Counted from the stretch's first letter, positions 54,852-63,623 are shown. The stretch is DNA of 64,000 nt from Pseudohongiella sp. O18 (GCF_021729085.1 NZ_JAJSAR010000002.1:1307445-1371444); one strand, 5' to 3'. Program-made: numbers and translations. Notes: generated from the letters alone by a model not told the origin.

Positions 54852-56471
54852 ATGTCCAGATACGATCTGTGGAACCTCTTCCTTTGCGCGGTGCTCCTGC
54901 TCACCGGGCTGGCGATTTCATCTCTGGCCGCCTGGCAGGTATCCACCAACGACCAGCGTCTCTGGCAGCTGCAGTCTGTAACCAATGCCGAACGCCTGAG
55001 TGCCGAACTCAGATTCCGGATTCTCGCTAATCGCGAACCACTGATAGCCATCGCAAGCCTTTACTCCGGTTCCGACGACGTTACCCAAAGCGAACTTGTT
55101 GCTGCGCATGAACTTATCCTAGAGACAACGGATAACCAGATCGCCCATTCCGTTGCATTCGTCACAAACCAAAACGGAGACTATCTGGCCGAGCAGGCAA
55201 ACGGCGAGCTGGCACTGCTGCCAACTCGCGCCAGCAGCCCGCTGGACACGCAGTTGCGGGCAGCTGTCGACGCAGCCAGGATGATGCCTGGCGCTGTGGT
55301 GATTCATGCTCCGATACGGAAAGATGGCGACAGCTATCTGCCAATGGTGCTGACTGCCAGCAACGGCGACACTGGCGGTGTATTGATGCTTTTGCTGGAC
55401 TTCAGTCGACTGCTGTCTATTGTCATGAGTGATGTACTGAACGGTCACACAACCGTCAACATCTACCACCCACTGACGCCAGGTGTGAATCACGCCAATC
55501 TGCCGCCGCTGAGTACCGAGGCTGAAAATCGACATACTGTGCGTGTACCAGTCGGCCTGGATATCTGGCAACTGGAATGGCTGTTTGACGCCGATCAGGC
55601 ACCTGACATTGATATCAGCCAGGCTTATCTTGTGCTCTTTGGCGGTATATTGATAAGTATGCTCTTAAGCCTGGTTTTCTACACCCTTTTGCAGCAAAGA
55701 GCAGTGGTCAATCAGCAAATATCGCAGCGTACTGAAGAGCTCAGACAGACACAGCACCAGTTGTTGCAGAAAGAAAAAATGGCAGCCCTGGGACAACTGG
55801 TCAGCGGTGTTACCCAGGGACTCGACAGGCCGATCAACCAGATACGGGAAACAGTCACAGAGCTGGAGCAGCGCCTGGCCGGTGACTCAAAAACAGGCAG
55901 CGCACTGACCGCGCTTGACCAGAATGTGCGACGGGCCATAGTGATACTGAATGGGTTTCAGCGCATTGCCAGTGACCAGAGCACTGAACAAAGACGCAGT
56001 TTCAATCTGCTTGAAGCGATAGAGGAACTGGCAGAAACGCTGGGGCCGGGGCTGCAGACCAATAAGCTTAAATTGCAGCTTGATGTACCGGGCAATATCA
56101 TACTGGACAGCTATCCGGGCGCGCTTTATCAGGTGCTCAGTGCCTTGATAGGCAATGCATTGGTCCACGCCTATCCCCCCGGACACAAGGCTGAAGGCAT
56201 CCTGTCTCTGTCCGCAGAGCTGCAACGCCAGTCAGTGAGCCTGCGCTTTGCCGACGATGGTGTCGGCATTCCTGCAGAAATGCACAATCGCATTTTCGAG
56301 CCGTTTTTCACCACGCAGGCAGCCGCTGGCAGCGGCCTGGGGCTTCATATCGCTTACACGCGAGTTGTAGATTTGCTGGGCGGCTCTATCTGCCTTATAC
56401 CCAGCGAAACGGGCAGCTGCTTTGAAATTATTCTGCCGCTGTCGGCGCCCATGCGGGCCGACGGACATTAA
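54852..56471 (+). CDS. Sensor histidine-kinase homologue lacking the phosphoacceptor His
   Basis: A 539-residue membrane sensor. Two helices (about 8-30 and 260-282) bracket a periplasmic ligand domain of about 230 residues. A short coiled coil (QQISQRTEELRQTQHQLLQ) leads into the dimerisation region, GQLVSGVTQGLDRPINQ. Where family members have HExxNP, this reads QGLDRP, so His is Gln322. The ATP-binding domain is intact: N-box ALIGNALVHAY, DDGVGIP, FEPFFTT and GSGLGLHIAY. It may be a pseudokinase, a dimer partner, or use another residue. No response regulator is adjacent. ATG 54852 with AAGG was preferred over a GTG at 54768. Confidence 0.85.
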   Translation: MSRYDLWNLFLCAVLLLTGLAISSLAAWQVSTNDQRLWQLQSVTNAERLSAELRFRILANREPLIAIASLYSGSDDVTQSELVAAHELILETTDNQIAHSVAFVTNQNGDYLAEQANGELALLPTRASSPLDTQLRAAVDAARMMPGAVVIHAPIRKDGDSYLPMVLTASNGDTGGVLMLLLDFSRLLSIVMSDVLNGHTTVNIYHPLTPGVNHANLPPLSTEAENRHTVRVPVGLDIWQLEWLFDADQAPDIDISQAYLVLFGGILISMLLSLVFYTLLQQRAVVNQQISQRTEELRQTQHQLLQKEKMAALGQLVSGVTQGLDRPINQIRETVTELEQRLAGDSKTGSALTALDQNVRRAIVILNGFQRIASDQSTEQRRSFNLLEAIEELAETLGPGLQTNKLKLQLDVPGNIILDSYPGALYQVLSALIGNALVHAYPPGHKAEGILSLSAELQRQSVSLRFADDGVGIPAEMHNRIFEPFFTTQAAAGSGLGLHIAYTRVVDLLGGSICLIPSETGSCFEIILPLSAPMRADGH

Positions 56472-56497
56472 ACCTGCCAGCCTGGAAAGCCTGCTGC

Positions 56498-57367
56498 CTA
56501 TTTGAACACGACGGTCTTGTTGCCGTTGACGATAATGCGATGCTCGCAGTGCCACTTTACTGCGCGGGCAAATGCCGCACACTCTGCATCCCTGCCGATC
56601 TGCATCAATTCATCAATGTCGAAATTGTGATCAATGCGTTCAACCGCCTGTTCAATGATTGGACCTTCATCCAGTTCGGTGGTGACGTAGTGTGCCGTCG
56701 CGCCGATTATCTTGACGCCTCGCATATAAGCCTGACGATATGGATTGGCACCTTTAAATCCGGGCAAAAACGAGTGATGAATATTGATGGCCCGACCAGC
56801 CATGGCCTCGCACATGGTTGGTGAGAGAATCTGCATGTAGCGCGCCAGCGCCAGCAGATCAACCGACTTGTCGCGGATGATGTCGAGAATCGCGGCTTCC
56901 TGCTGCTGCTTTGTTTCAGCGGTCACAGGCAGGTGATAATAATCAAGGCCATACCACTCGGTGATGCCTCGCATGTCATCGTGATTGGATACCACACCCA
57001 CCACGTCTGCCGGTAGTGCCCCGCTGCTCCAGCGATGCAGCATATCGATCAGGCAGTGCCCGTGCTGGGAAACAGCCAGCAGGACTCTGGGCCGCTTTCT
57101 GAGGTCGAAAAAACTCCATTGCATGTCGAACCGGGCGGCAAGCTCGGAAAAGTCTTCATCAAGCTTTTCTGATGACGGCAGATCTACCTCGACCTCTTCG
57201 AATTCAACACGCATGAAGAAGCGATCAATGACAGGATCTCGATGCTGTGCTGCCTCGCTGATTGTTGCCCCCCGCTGATAGAGGAAATCACTGACGGCAC
57301 GCACTATGCCATTGGCTTCGGGGCAGGAAACTGTCAATACGTATTTGTGGCGGTCATCTATGCTCAT
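56498..57367 (-). CDS. purU: Formyltetrahydrofolate deformylase PurU
   Basis: A 289-residue enzyme that hydrolyses 10-formyl-tetrahydrofolate to formate and tetrahydrofolate, balancing one-carbon pools. The N-terminal ACT domain (about 8-85; YVLTVSCPEANGIVRAVSDFL) gives regulation by glycine or methionine in known members. The C-terminal formyltransferase-type domain has LARYMQILS, INIHHSFLPGFKGANPY (catalytic Asn and His) and TTELDEGPIIEQ (catalytic Asp). The ATG at 57367 (MSIDDRH) was preferred over an upstream in-frame start because it matches the family N-terminus. The one-carbon enzyme folD lies 2.3 kb away but in another unit. Confidence 0.94.
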   Translation of the reverse strand: MSIDDRHKYVLTVSCPEANGIVRAVSDFLYQRGATISEAAQHRDPVIDRFFMRVEFEEVEVDLPSSEKLDEDFSELAARFDMQWSFFDLRKRPRVLLAVSQHGHCLIDMLHRWSSGALPADVVGVVSNHDDMRGITEWYGLDYYHLPVTAETKQQQEAAILDIIRDKSVDLLALARYMQILSPTMCEAMAGRAINIHHSFLPGFKGANPYRQAYMRGVKIIGATAHYVTTELDEGPIIEQAVERIDHNFDIDELMQIGRDAECAAFARAVKWHCEHRIIVNGNKTVVFK

Positions 57368-57530
57368 CTTGCTCAAATCTACTCGTTTTCGGGGCAGCCG
57401 CGAATAGTAGCATTTTTTGCAGACGATGAAACTTACCCCGTTTTCCGCCCCCTTTTCAGGGGGTGCCGGCAATCAGTGCGATTCCTTACGCTATGTCGTC
57501 ACTACACTTAGGAATTCTGGAGTTAACGTA

Positions 57531-58571
57531 ATGAAGCTGTTCAACCGATCTCTCGTCGCCGCGGCCATGCTGCTTAGTGGCAGTGCCGCCTTGGCTCAGA
57601 CTGCTGCCACTATCCCCGCGTCCATGCAGGGCACCTACAATGTCACATTCGGCTCCGCACAGCCGGGCGCGCCATTGACCAACGGCACCACGGCCACCAT
57701 GGTCATCGCTCCGGGCGGCGCCATCTGCATCGCCGAGTACCTGTTCTCTAATCCAGTGCAGGCAGACAACTCCACTGCAGAAGCTGTCTACACCTCAGCA
57801 GCGCTGGGTCTGAAACTGCGCCTGTCCAACATTCAGAGCGGCAGCTTCAACGAACTCAACGTCATGTCATCTTCTGACGCTTTCCTGGGTCAGCTGAGTG
57901 GTTCCAAAGTCAGCAACGAAACCAGCTGCGCCATGCTGGGTGGCACACCACCCGACATGAGCACGATTGCCGATATCTTCAAATATGCTGAACAGGCCTA
58001 TGCATCGCTATTCCCGAACGCCCAAGTGGATAACACTTTTGAGATTATCGACGGATTTATTGCCCGCAGCTATGCCTCAACAGGCACTTATATTGGCATA
58101 CGCAACGGCACTGTTTATGTGCTCGGCGGCGAATTTGGCAATCAGCCAGTCACAATCGGTACCGTCGCTAACACACGTGCACAACTGATCTCTACGGTGA
58201 CTGGTGAGCCTGTGACGCCGGTTGAAGAACCCAAAGTTGACATTCCCTCAGGTGATTACAAACTGACCATCTCCGGTGTTGTTGGTGCCACCGTGTTTGG
58301 TGTTACCACATCATCAAATTTTGGTCTGACCATCGACTCTATTGAAGCCCCTGACTCAACCACGGTCGAGGAACTTGAGAAGGATGTCAAGGATGCCTTT
58401 AAGGAAGTCGAGAACGTGGATGTTGCAACGTTTACTGACTTCCAGATCAGCGAAATCAGCGTTGGCGACAACCGTGTCTTCTTCCGTGCGCAGTTCAAGG
58501 CAACCACCACGTCATCGGGAGTCACTGTTAACCAGTCCTACAACATCACTTACGAGTACTTGAAAAAGTAA
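57531..58571 (+). CDS. Secreted protein with two unrelated modules
   Basis: A 346-residue exported protein with a signal peptide (1-22, ending ALA) and GGAG before ATG 57531. An N-terminal beta-rich part (about 23-145) contains a Cys pair (GGAICIAEYL, ETSCAMLG). The middle (about 150-225) contains FKYAEQAYASLFP, then YASTGTYIGIRNGTVYVLGG. This resembles a short repeat often seen at the ends of secreted proteins of beta- and gammaproteobacteria (recalled pattern W/YAE-x-LFP ... TGxYLGVxxGxVYV). The C-terminal part (about 245-346) is another beta domain. No enzyme motifs. Function unknown. A strong terminator follows. Confidence 0.75.
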   Translation: MKLFNRSLVAAAMLLSGSAALAQTAATIPASMQGTYNVTFGSAQPGAPLTNGTTATMVIAPGGAICIAEYLFSNPVQADNSTAEAVYTSAALGLKLRLSNIQSGSFNELNVMSSSDAFLGQLSGSKVSNETSCAMLGGTPPDMSTIADIFKYAEQAYASLFPNAQVDNTFEIIDGFIARSYASTGTYIGIRNGTVYVLGGEFGNQPVTIGTVANTRAQLISTVTGEPVTPVEEPKVDIPSGDYKLTISGVVGATVFGVTTSSNFGLTIDSIEAPDSTTVEELEKDVKDAFKEVENVDVATFTDFQISEISVGDNRVFFRAQFKATTTSSGVTVNQSYNITYEYLKK

Positions 58572-58588
58572 GTGTATCGGGGCCTGTC

Positions 58589-58622
58589 AAAAAGGCTGCG
58601 GCATCCACCGCAGCCTTTTTTT
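58589..58622 (+). terminator. Intrinsic terminator
   Basis: 13-bp arms (58589-58601 and 58608-58620) with GGCTGCGG core, a 6-nt loop and a run of T residues, 18 bp after the secreted-protein stop. Confidence 0.9.
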
Positions 58623-58674
58623 ATGCCTTGTCGCACGCTATGCTTGCGGTCTGTTGTCAATCAGGACGCAAGAC

Positions 58675-59082
58675 ATGACTCGCACATTTAAATATCACCG
58701 ACACGTGACTGCATTGATATTGCTGACCCTGAGCAGCCTTGGCATCGCTGACGAAGGCCTGCCATCGCTGGAAGGCCGCTGGCAGGGAGAGCTTGTTGCG
58801 GCGCGCTATCAGCCGATACCGCTGATACTGACCATCACCACCTCGGCAGATGACCAGTACACCGGCGCCCTGGACATCCCCTCGCAGTTTCAGGCCGGTG
58901 TGCCGGTTAATCCATTCTCGCCCCGCGGAAACAATATTACGCTTAGGGTCCCAGCTCTTCAGGTTGAATTCTATGGCAACCTGGTTCTGAATGATGCTGG
59001 CACCGAAGTACTTGCGATTGAGGGGGACTGGAGCCAGTCTGGCGAATATGTCCCGCTTCGCCTGACACCAGCAGCAGACTGA
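58675..59082 (+). CDS. Small secreted beta-barrel-like protein
   Basis: A 135-residue protein with a signal peptide (about 1-25, ending GIA). The mature part, [11 protein letters not shown] at its start, [19 protein letters not shown] in the middle and [16 protein letters not shown] at its end, matches the small beta-rich module that in many bacteria sits in front of alpha/beta hydrolase or beta-lactamase-like domains (pattern GxWxGxL ... GIPV ... GxWxQxGxxxPLxL). Here it stands alone. Start ATG 58675 after AGGA; a TTG at 58654 is less likely. Ligand and role unknown, periplasmic. It lies 35 bp upstream of gloA and may be in the same transcript. Confidence 0.7.
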   Translation: MTRTFKYHRHVTALILLTLSSLGIADEGLPSLEGRWQGELVAARYQPIPLILTITTSADDQYTGALDIPSQFQAGVPVNPFSPRGNNITLRVPALQVEFYGNLVLNDAGTEVLAIEGDWSQSGEYVPLRLTPAAD

Positions 59083-59117
59083 TACCAAAGCAAACCGAGA
59101 CGTTTGAGGTTGATACT

Positions 59118-59537
59118 ATGAAATACCTGCACACCATGGTCCGCGTCAGCGACCTGGATGAGTCGCTGGACTTTTACTGCAACAAACTGGGCATGCGTGA
59201 GATACAACGCAAGGTCAATGAAAAAGGCCGCTTTACCTTGGTGTTTCTGGCCGCACCCGGTGATGAAGATGCTCAGATCGAACTGACCTGGAACTGGGAT
59301 CCGGAGGAGTATGGCGAGGGTCGCAACTTCGGCCATCTCGCCTACCGGGTAGAGAACATCTACGAGCTGTGCCAGTCACTGATGGATCAGGGTGTCACCA
59401 TCAACCGTCCACCAAGGGATGGCCGCATGGCCTTTATTCGATCACCGGATAACATCTCCATTGAGCTTTTGCAGGCAGGCGAGCCTCTGCCTTTGGCGGA
59501 GCCCTGGGAAAGCATGCCAAATACCGGCAAATGGTAA
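59118..59537 (+). CDS. gloA: Lactoylglutathione lyase (glyoxalase I)
   Basis: A 139-residue glyoxalase I that isomerises the hemithioacetal of methylglyoxal and glutathione to S-lactoylglutathione. Metal ligands are visible: His5 (LHTMVRV), Glu in QIELTWNW, His in NFGHLAYRV and Glu in ISIELLQ. Short length without the eukaryotic inserts suggests the Ni/Co-type bacterial enzyme. A GAGG ribosome site lies 9 nt upstream. It is followed by a promoter for folD, so probably transcribed apart from it. Confidence 0.95.
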   Translation: MKYLHTMVRVSDLDESLDFYCNKLGMREIQRKVNEKGRFTLVFLAAPGDEDAQIELTWNWDPEEYGEGRNFGHLAYRVENIYELCQSLMDQGVTINRPPRDGRMAFIRSPDNISIELLQAGEPLPLAEPWESMPNTGKW

Positions 59538-59559
59538 GTGCATTCAGGCACTTGCCAGC

Positions 59560-59588
59560 TTGAGACGAAAGCAGTGCTCGTTTAATAT
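59560..59588 (+). promoter_or_regulatory. Promoter of folD and the aminotransferase
   Basis: TTGAGA, a 17-bp spacer and TAATAT, about 42 bp upstream of the folD ATG and just after gloA. Confidence 0.5.
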
Positions 59589-59629
59589 TGCGACCTTTCA
59601 AAGATGGGTCAACGGCCAGGGGCAGAATC

Positions 59630-60511
59630 ATGCAATTACTCGACGGAAAACAGACAGCTGAGCAGATAAAAGCCGAGATCGCGCAGCAGGTCGCCGAGAT
59701 CAAGGCAGCGGGTGGAAAAGTGCCCCACCTGGCGGCCATTCTGGTCGGCAATGATGGCGCCAGCGAAACCTACGTCAATGCCAAGGTGCTGGACTGTGAA
59801 CAGGTGGGCTTTGATTCCACACTGATTCGCTTGCCCGAAGATGTCTCTGAAGCAGCTCTGCTGGCAGAGATCGCCAAATTGAACGAGAACGATGACATCG
59901 ATGGATTCATTGTTCAGGTACCGCTGCCCGCCCATATCGACGAGACTCGCGTCACCTTGACCATCGACCCTGCCAAAGACGTAGACGGCTTTTCTCCGGC
60001 CAGTGTGGGTCGTATGTGCCTGAGTCTGCCAACGTTTATCTCGGCGACACCCAATGGCATCATGGAGCTGCTCAAGCGCTACAAGGTCGAAACCAGTGGC
60101 AAGCACTGCGTGGTGGTCGGTCGCAGCAATATCGTTGGCACCCCCATGTCCATTCTGATGTCGCGCAACAGCAATCCGGGTAACTCCACAGTGACACTGG
60201 TGCACAGCCGCACACCGAACATGGTTGAGGTATGCCGTAGCGCTGACATTCTGATTGTCGCCATTGGCAAGCCGGATTTTGTAACTGGCGACATGGTCAA
60301 GGATGGCGCCGTTGTAATAGATGTCGGCATAACCCGTGTACCAGACGAAACCCGCCCGCGCGGCTTCCGGCTGACTGGCGATGTCGACTTCGCCTCGGTC
60401 AGTGAAAAATGCTCGTTTATCACTCCCGTGCCCGGTGGCGTCGGCCCGATGACCCGGGCATCCCTGCTCCAAAATACCCTGAAGGCGCAACAGTTGCGCG
60501 GCCAGTTCTAA
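59630..60511 (+). CDS. folD: Methylenetetrahydrofolate dehydrogenase/cyclohydrolase FolD
   Basis: A 293-residue bifunctional enzyme converting 5,10-methylene-THF to 10-formyl-THF. Seen: ETYVNAK (catalytic Lys), [27 protein letters not shown], the NADP site [14 protein letters not shown] and [23 protein letters not shown] 59630 follows AGGGG. Several segments ([40 protein letters not shown]) look more like the Bacteroidota FolD type I remember than the usual proteobacterial type, so it may have been acquired by transfer. The aromatic aminotransferase begins 10 bp later and forms an operon with it. Confidence 0.95.
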   Translation: MQLLDGKQTAEQIKAEIAQQVAEIKAAGGKVPHLAAILVGNDGASETYVNAKVLDCEQVGFDSTLIRLPEDVSEAALLAEIAKLNENDDIDGFIVQVPLPAHIDETRVTLTIDPAKDVDGFSPASVGRMCLSLPTFISATPNGIMELLKRYKVETSGKHCVVVGRSNIVGTPMSILMSRNSNPGNSTVTLVHSRTPNMVEVCRSADILIVAIGKPDFVTGDMVKDGAVVIDVGITRVPDETRPRGFRLTGDVDFASVSEKCSFITPVPGGVGPMTRASLLQNTLKAQQLRGQF

Positions 60512-60521
60512 GGACCACATC

Positions 60522-61718
60522 ATGTTCCAAAACACCAAAAGCCTGCCCGCAGATCCGATTCTTGGCCTGCTGGCCGCCTATCGCGTTGACAGCAATTCAC
60601 ACAAGATTGATCTGGGTGTAGGCGTTTACAAGGACGAGAACGGCAACACGCCGGTGATGCGTGCCGTGAAGGCTGCGGAGCAGAAACTGCTGGAAACCCA
60701 GGACAGCAAATCCTATGTTGGCCCGGCTGGACAGGAAGCATTTAACCACCTGACCGCCGGTCTGGTGCTTGGTGATAGCCTGCGCGAATCTCTGGGCGCT
60801 CGACGCGTGACATTCCAGACGCCGGGAGGCTGCGGTGGTCTGCGCCTTGGTGCCGAGTTCATTCAAAAGGTTAAACCTGGCGCCAATATCCTGGTCAGCG
60901 ATCCAACCTGGGCCAACCACATTCCCCTGCTGGGCGAAGCCGGCCTGCAGATTGAGAAGTACCCCTACTACGATTACCAGCAACACGCGATTCGCTTTGA
61001 CGACATGATGCAGGCGCTGCAAAAAGCCGGCCCGGGCGACCTGGTATTGTTACATGGCTGTTGCCACAATCCCTGCGGGGCAGATCTGGATCAGGATCAG
61101 TGGCGCAGTGTCACCGATCTGGCAGAAAAGAACGGCTTCACACCGTTTATCGATCTGGCTTATCAGGGCCTTGGCGACGGCATTGATGCCGATAGTTTTG
61201 GTGTCCGGCTGATGGCTGAGCGGCTGCCGGAATTGATCGTGGTCAACTCCTGTTCAAAGAACTTTGGCCTGTACCGTGAGCGCACCGGTGCCTTGACGGT
61301 AATCACAGACAATGCCGACGCCACCCGCGCCGCTGCCAGCCAGATTGCGGCAACCGCCCGCGGCATTTACTCAATGCCACCGGACCATGGCGCAGCAGTT
61401 GTCACAACAATACTGCAGGACTCTGCCCTGAAACAGGACTGGGACCTGGAACTGAAAGAGGTTCGTGAGCGAATCAATGCGCTGCGCTCCGAGTTGGTCA
61501 ACGCTTTGACTGCAGAGGGCGTAGACCGGGATTTCAGTTTCATCGAACGCGAAAAGGGCATGTTCTCGTTTTTGGGGCTGAGCGTTGAGCAGGTTCGCAG
61601 CCTGATTGACGATTACAGTATTTACCTGGTGGACTCCAGCCGTATCAATATCGCTGGCATCAACCACAGCAATCTTGCCTACCTGACTCGTGGCATCGCA
61701 GAGGTGCTGACTCGATAA
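60522..61718 (+). CDS. Aspartate/aromatic amino-acid aminotransferase
   Basis: A 398-residue PLP-dependent class-I aminotransferase of the AspC/TyrB type, transferring amino groups between glutamate and aspartate or aromatic amino acids. Seen: IDLGVGVYKDENGNTPVM, TPGGCGGLRLG, the LHGCCHNPCGADLD motif, the pyridoxal Lys in SCSKNFGLYRER (about residue 246) and the RINIAGIN end. AAGGA precedes ATG 60522. It is second in the folD operon. AspC and TyrB cannot be told apart from sequence alone; the DAHP synthase gene nearby hints at aromatic synthesis but is on the other strand. Confidence 0.92.
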   Translation: MFQNTKSLPADPILGLLAAYRVDSNSHKIDLGVGVYKDENGNTPVMRAVKAAEQKLLETQDSKSYVGPAGQEAFNHLTAGLVLGDSLRESLGARRVTFQTPGGCGGLRLGAEFIQKVKPGANILVSDPTWANHIPLLGEAGLQIEKYPYYDYQQHAIRFDDMMQALQKAGPGDLVLLHGCCHNPCGADLDQDQWRSVTDLAEKNGFTPFIDLAYQGLGDGIDADSFGVRLMAERLPELIVVNSCSKNFGLYRERTGALTVITDNADATRAAASQIAATARGIYSMPPDHGAAVVTTILQDSALKQDWDLELKEVRERINALRSELVNALTAEGVDRDFSFIEREKGMFSFLGLSVEQVRSLIDDYSIYLVDSSRINIAGINHSNLAYLTRGIAEVLTR

Positions 61719-61776
61719 GTTCGAGCCAGCACAATCCAGCAGCTACTTACTGTTTAGTCGAGGACTGCTGGGCTGT

Positions 61777-62214
61777 TTAGACGCGGACGGTCAGGATATC
61801 GCAGGGTGTGCCGTGCAGGACGGCGTTTGCGGTTGAGCCCAGCATGGCCCTGACCGGGTTCTGGCCGTGGGTGCCAATTACGACCAGATCAACGCCCAGC
61901 TTTTCAGCCAGCGCCTTGATTTCGGTAGCTGGTTTCCCTCGCAGAAAGTGTATGTGATCTGCCTTGACGGATGGAAAGCGAACAGCCAGCTCGGCAGTCA
62001 TTTTCTCAGCCACCTGAGCCTGGTGGTCCTGCTGGACTTTTTCGAAGTCTGCCATGTTCAATTCGAATGAGTAGCTGCCCAGCAGGGGCTCGAATACCAT
62101 TACAACATCGACCTGCGCATTACTGTCGGCAGCAATAGCCAGGCCTTTGTCCACGATCCTGGCTGATTCATCGGAACCATCGACGGCAATCAGTACTTTC
62201 TTGTATCCAGCCAT
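61777..62214 (-). CDS. Universal stress protein (UspA family)
   Basis: A 145-residue UspA-type protein. The ATP-binding motif G-2x-G-9x-G-S is present in VVIGTHGQNPVRAMLGS, so it is probably a nucleotide-binding UspFG-like member. The N-terminal KKVLIAVDGSDES is typical. Expected role is survival under stress, often anaerobiosis or growth arrest. It is divergent from a 36-aa membrane protein, with Fnr/Anr-like boxes between them (62275 and 62326). A possible promoter is TTGATC, 17 bp, TATGAT (62288-62260, minus strand), with the first box on its -35. Confidence 0.92.
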   Translation of the reverse strand: MAGYKKVLIAVDGSDESARIVDKGLAIAADSNAQVDVVMVFEPLLGSYSFELNMADFEKVQQDHQAQVAEKMTAELAVRFPSVKADHIHFLRGKPATEIKALAEKLGVDLVVIGTHGQNPVRAMLGSTANAVLHGTPCDILTVRV

Positions 62215-62274
62215 GTCTGCTCTCCTTTTTTAAGTGTCCACCCTTTGAGGTGTAACTTCATCATAGTGAAAAGC

Positions 62275-62288
62275 TTGAGGTCGATCAA
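62275..62288 (-). promoter_or_regulatory. Fnr/Anr-like box, one mismatch
   Basis: TTGAG-GTCG-ATCAA on the plus strand, one base from the consensus TTGAT-N4-ATCAA. It overlaps the putative -35 of uspA, so it could repress or modulate rather than activate. Confidence 0.45.
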
Positions 62289-62325
62289 TTTTTGCAGCGT
62301 TCCTGCAAATCTGTTGCTGAACTCG

Positions 62326-62339
62326 TTGATCCAGATCAA
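62326..62339 (+). promoter_or_regulatory. Perfect Fnr/Anr box
   Basis: TTGAT-CCAG-ATCAA matches all ten conserved positions. Its centre lies about 70 bp upstream of the ATG of the 36-aa protein, which leaves room for a class II activated promoter (weak -10 candidates TATCAA or CAATAT near 62359-62367). Confidence 0.7.
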
Positions 62340-62402
62340 TTCCGGCAGTCCTCGGTGGTATCAATATGACATCACCGACAGGCAATTAACCGGAGTTAAA
62401 AA

Positions 62403-62513
62403 ATGGAAGACAAGATTGTATTGCGCAACATGGGCATCGCTATTGGTACTATCGCACTGGTCGCGGTGATGCTTATTACCATTTCCACGCTGCTGGGAAA
62501 TGCAATTGGCTGA
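62403..62513 (+). CDS. 36-aa single-helix membrane protein
   Basis: A 36-codon gene. The product has a charged N-terminus (MEDKIVLRN) and one hydrophobic helix (about residues 10-32, GIAIGTIALVAVMLITISTL). A GGAG ribosome site lies 8-9 nt before ATG 62403. A perfect Fnr/Anr box upstream suggests expression at low oxygen. Size and topology resemble accessory subunits of respiratory complexes or other regulatory microproteins, but no known family is recognised. A stem-loop at 62537-62567 follows. Confidence 0.65.
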   Translation: MEDKIVLRNMGIAIGTIALVAVMLITISTLLGNAIG

Positions 62514-62536
62514 ATCCGGGATGCGTCAGGAACTGT

Positions 62537-62567
62537 TTGCCAGGGCCGGTTATCGACGCCCTGGCAA
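62537..62567. terminator. Stem-loop between convergent microprotein gene and aroG
   Basis: TTGCCAGGGC (62537-62546) and its exact complement (62558-62567) around an 11-nt loop; it spans the aroG stop codon. No long T-run on either strand, so termination strength is uncertain. Confidence 0.5.
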
Positions 62568-63623
62568 TACGGGTTTCAGCGCTGCCGCCAGATTACGCAA
62601 GGCAGCTTCCGTTGCTGGCCAGTCGATACAGGCATCGGTGATTGAAACGCCGTAGCGTATTTCTTCCAGATCATCGGGAATGGGCTGATTACCTGCGTGA
62701 ATATGACTTTCCAGCATCACACCGATAATGGACTGGTTACCATCCACGATCTGCTTCGTTACATCCTCCAGCACCGACACCTGACGCTCATGCTGTTTGC
62801 TGGAATTTCCGTGACTGCAGTCAATCATGATGTTTTCTCTGATCGCAGCCTTGCGTAGCTCCTGCTCACAGGCCTGCACATGCTCAGCCTGGTAGTTGGG
62901 CTGCTTGCCACCACGAAGTATGACATGACAATGCGGGTTGCCTGAGGTCCGAAACGCCGCCACCTTGCCTTCATCAGTAACGCTGATAAACGTGTTGATG
63001 GCAGACGCTGCGCGAATGGCGTTCACGGCAACAGTCAGACCACCATCAACGTTATTTTTGAAACCCACGGCTGAGGAGATACCACTGGAGAGCTTGCGAT
63101 GAGTGGGCGATTCTGTGGTACGGGCGCCAATGGCTGTCCAGCTCACCAGATCCTGCAGATACTGCGGGGAGATCAGATCAAGCGCTTCAACACCAATAGG
63201 CAGTCCCAGTTCATTGATATCCAGCATCAATTGTCGACCGATGCGCAAACCATGCTCGATGCGATGACTGCCATCAAGATAGGGATCGTAAATCAGACCT
63301 TCCCAGCCCACGGTTGTGCGCGGCTTTTCGAAGTAGACGCGCATCACAATCATCAGTGTGTCTTTCAGTTCTTCGGCGAGTGGCTTGAGAAGTCTCGCAT
63401 AGTCCATCGCCACCTTAGTGTCATGAATTGAGCAGGGGCCAACAATCACCAGCAATCGCTGGTCGTTGCCGTCCAGAATATCCTTGACGCTCTTGTGCCC
63501 GTACAGCACCGTATCGAGCGCCCTGCCCTGCAGTGGCATTTCTTTCTTCAACTGCGCTGGCGTCGGCAGCTCCTCGCTGGCAATGATATGCAGATTTTCG
63601 ACCTGAATTGCGGATTTGGACAT
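62550..63623 (-). CDS. aroG: 3-deoxy-7-phosphoheptulonate synthase (DAHP synthase)
   Basis: A 357-residue class-I DAHP synthase, the first enzyme of the shikimate pathway, joining phosphoenolpyruvate and erythrose 4-phosphate. Seen: LLVIVGPCSIHD, MRVYFEKPRTTVGWEGLI, GARTTESPTHRKLSSG, DCSHGNSSK, GVMLESH and the end-region GVSITDACIDW. Length fits the AroF/AroG/AroH group. Feedback specificity (Phe, Tyr or Trp) cannot be fixed by eye, so the gene symbol is generic. Convergent with the 36-aa protein gene. Confidence 0.93.
   Translation of the reverse strand: MSKSAIQVENLHIIASEELPTPAQLKKEMPLQGRALDTVLYGHKSVKDILDGNDQRLLVIVGPCSIHDTKVAMDYARLLKPLAEELKDTLMIVMRVYFEKPRTTVGWEGLIYDPYLDGSHRIEHGLRIGRQLMLDINELGLPIGVEALDLISPQYLQDLVSWTAIGARTTESPTHRKLSSGISSAVGFKNNVDGGLTVAVNAIRAASAINTFISVTDEGKVAAFRTSGNPHCHVILRGGKQPNYQAEHVQACEQELRKAAIRENIMIDCSHGNSSKQHERQVSVLEDVTKQIVDGNQSIIGVMLESHIHAGNQPIPDDLEEIRYGVSITDACIDWPATEAALRNLAAALKPVLPGRR

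Noticed and set aside
59636-60538. A 300-codon frame antisense to folD
   Set aside because: folD is unmistakable here; the antisense frame has no signals of its own.
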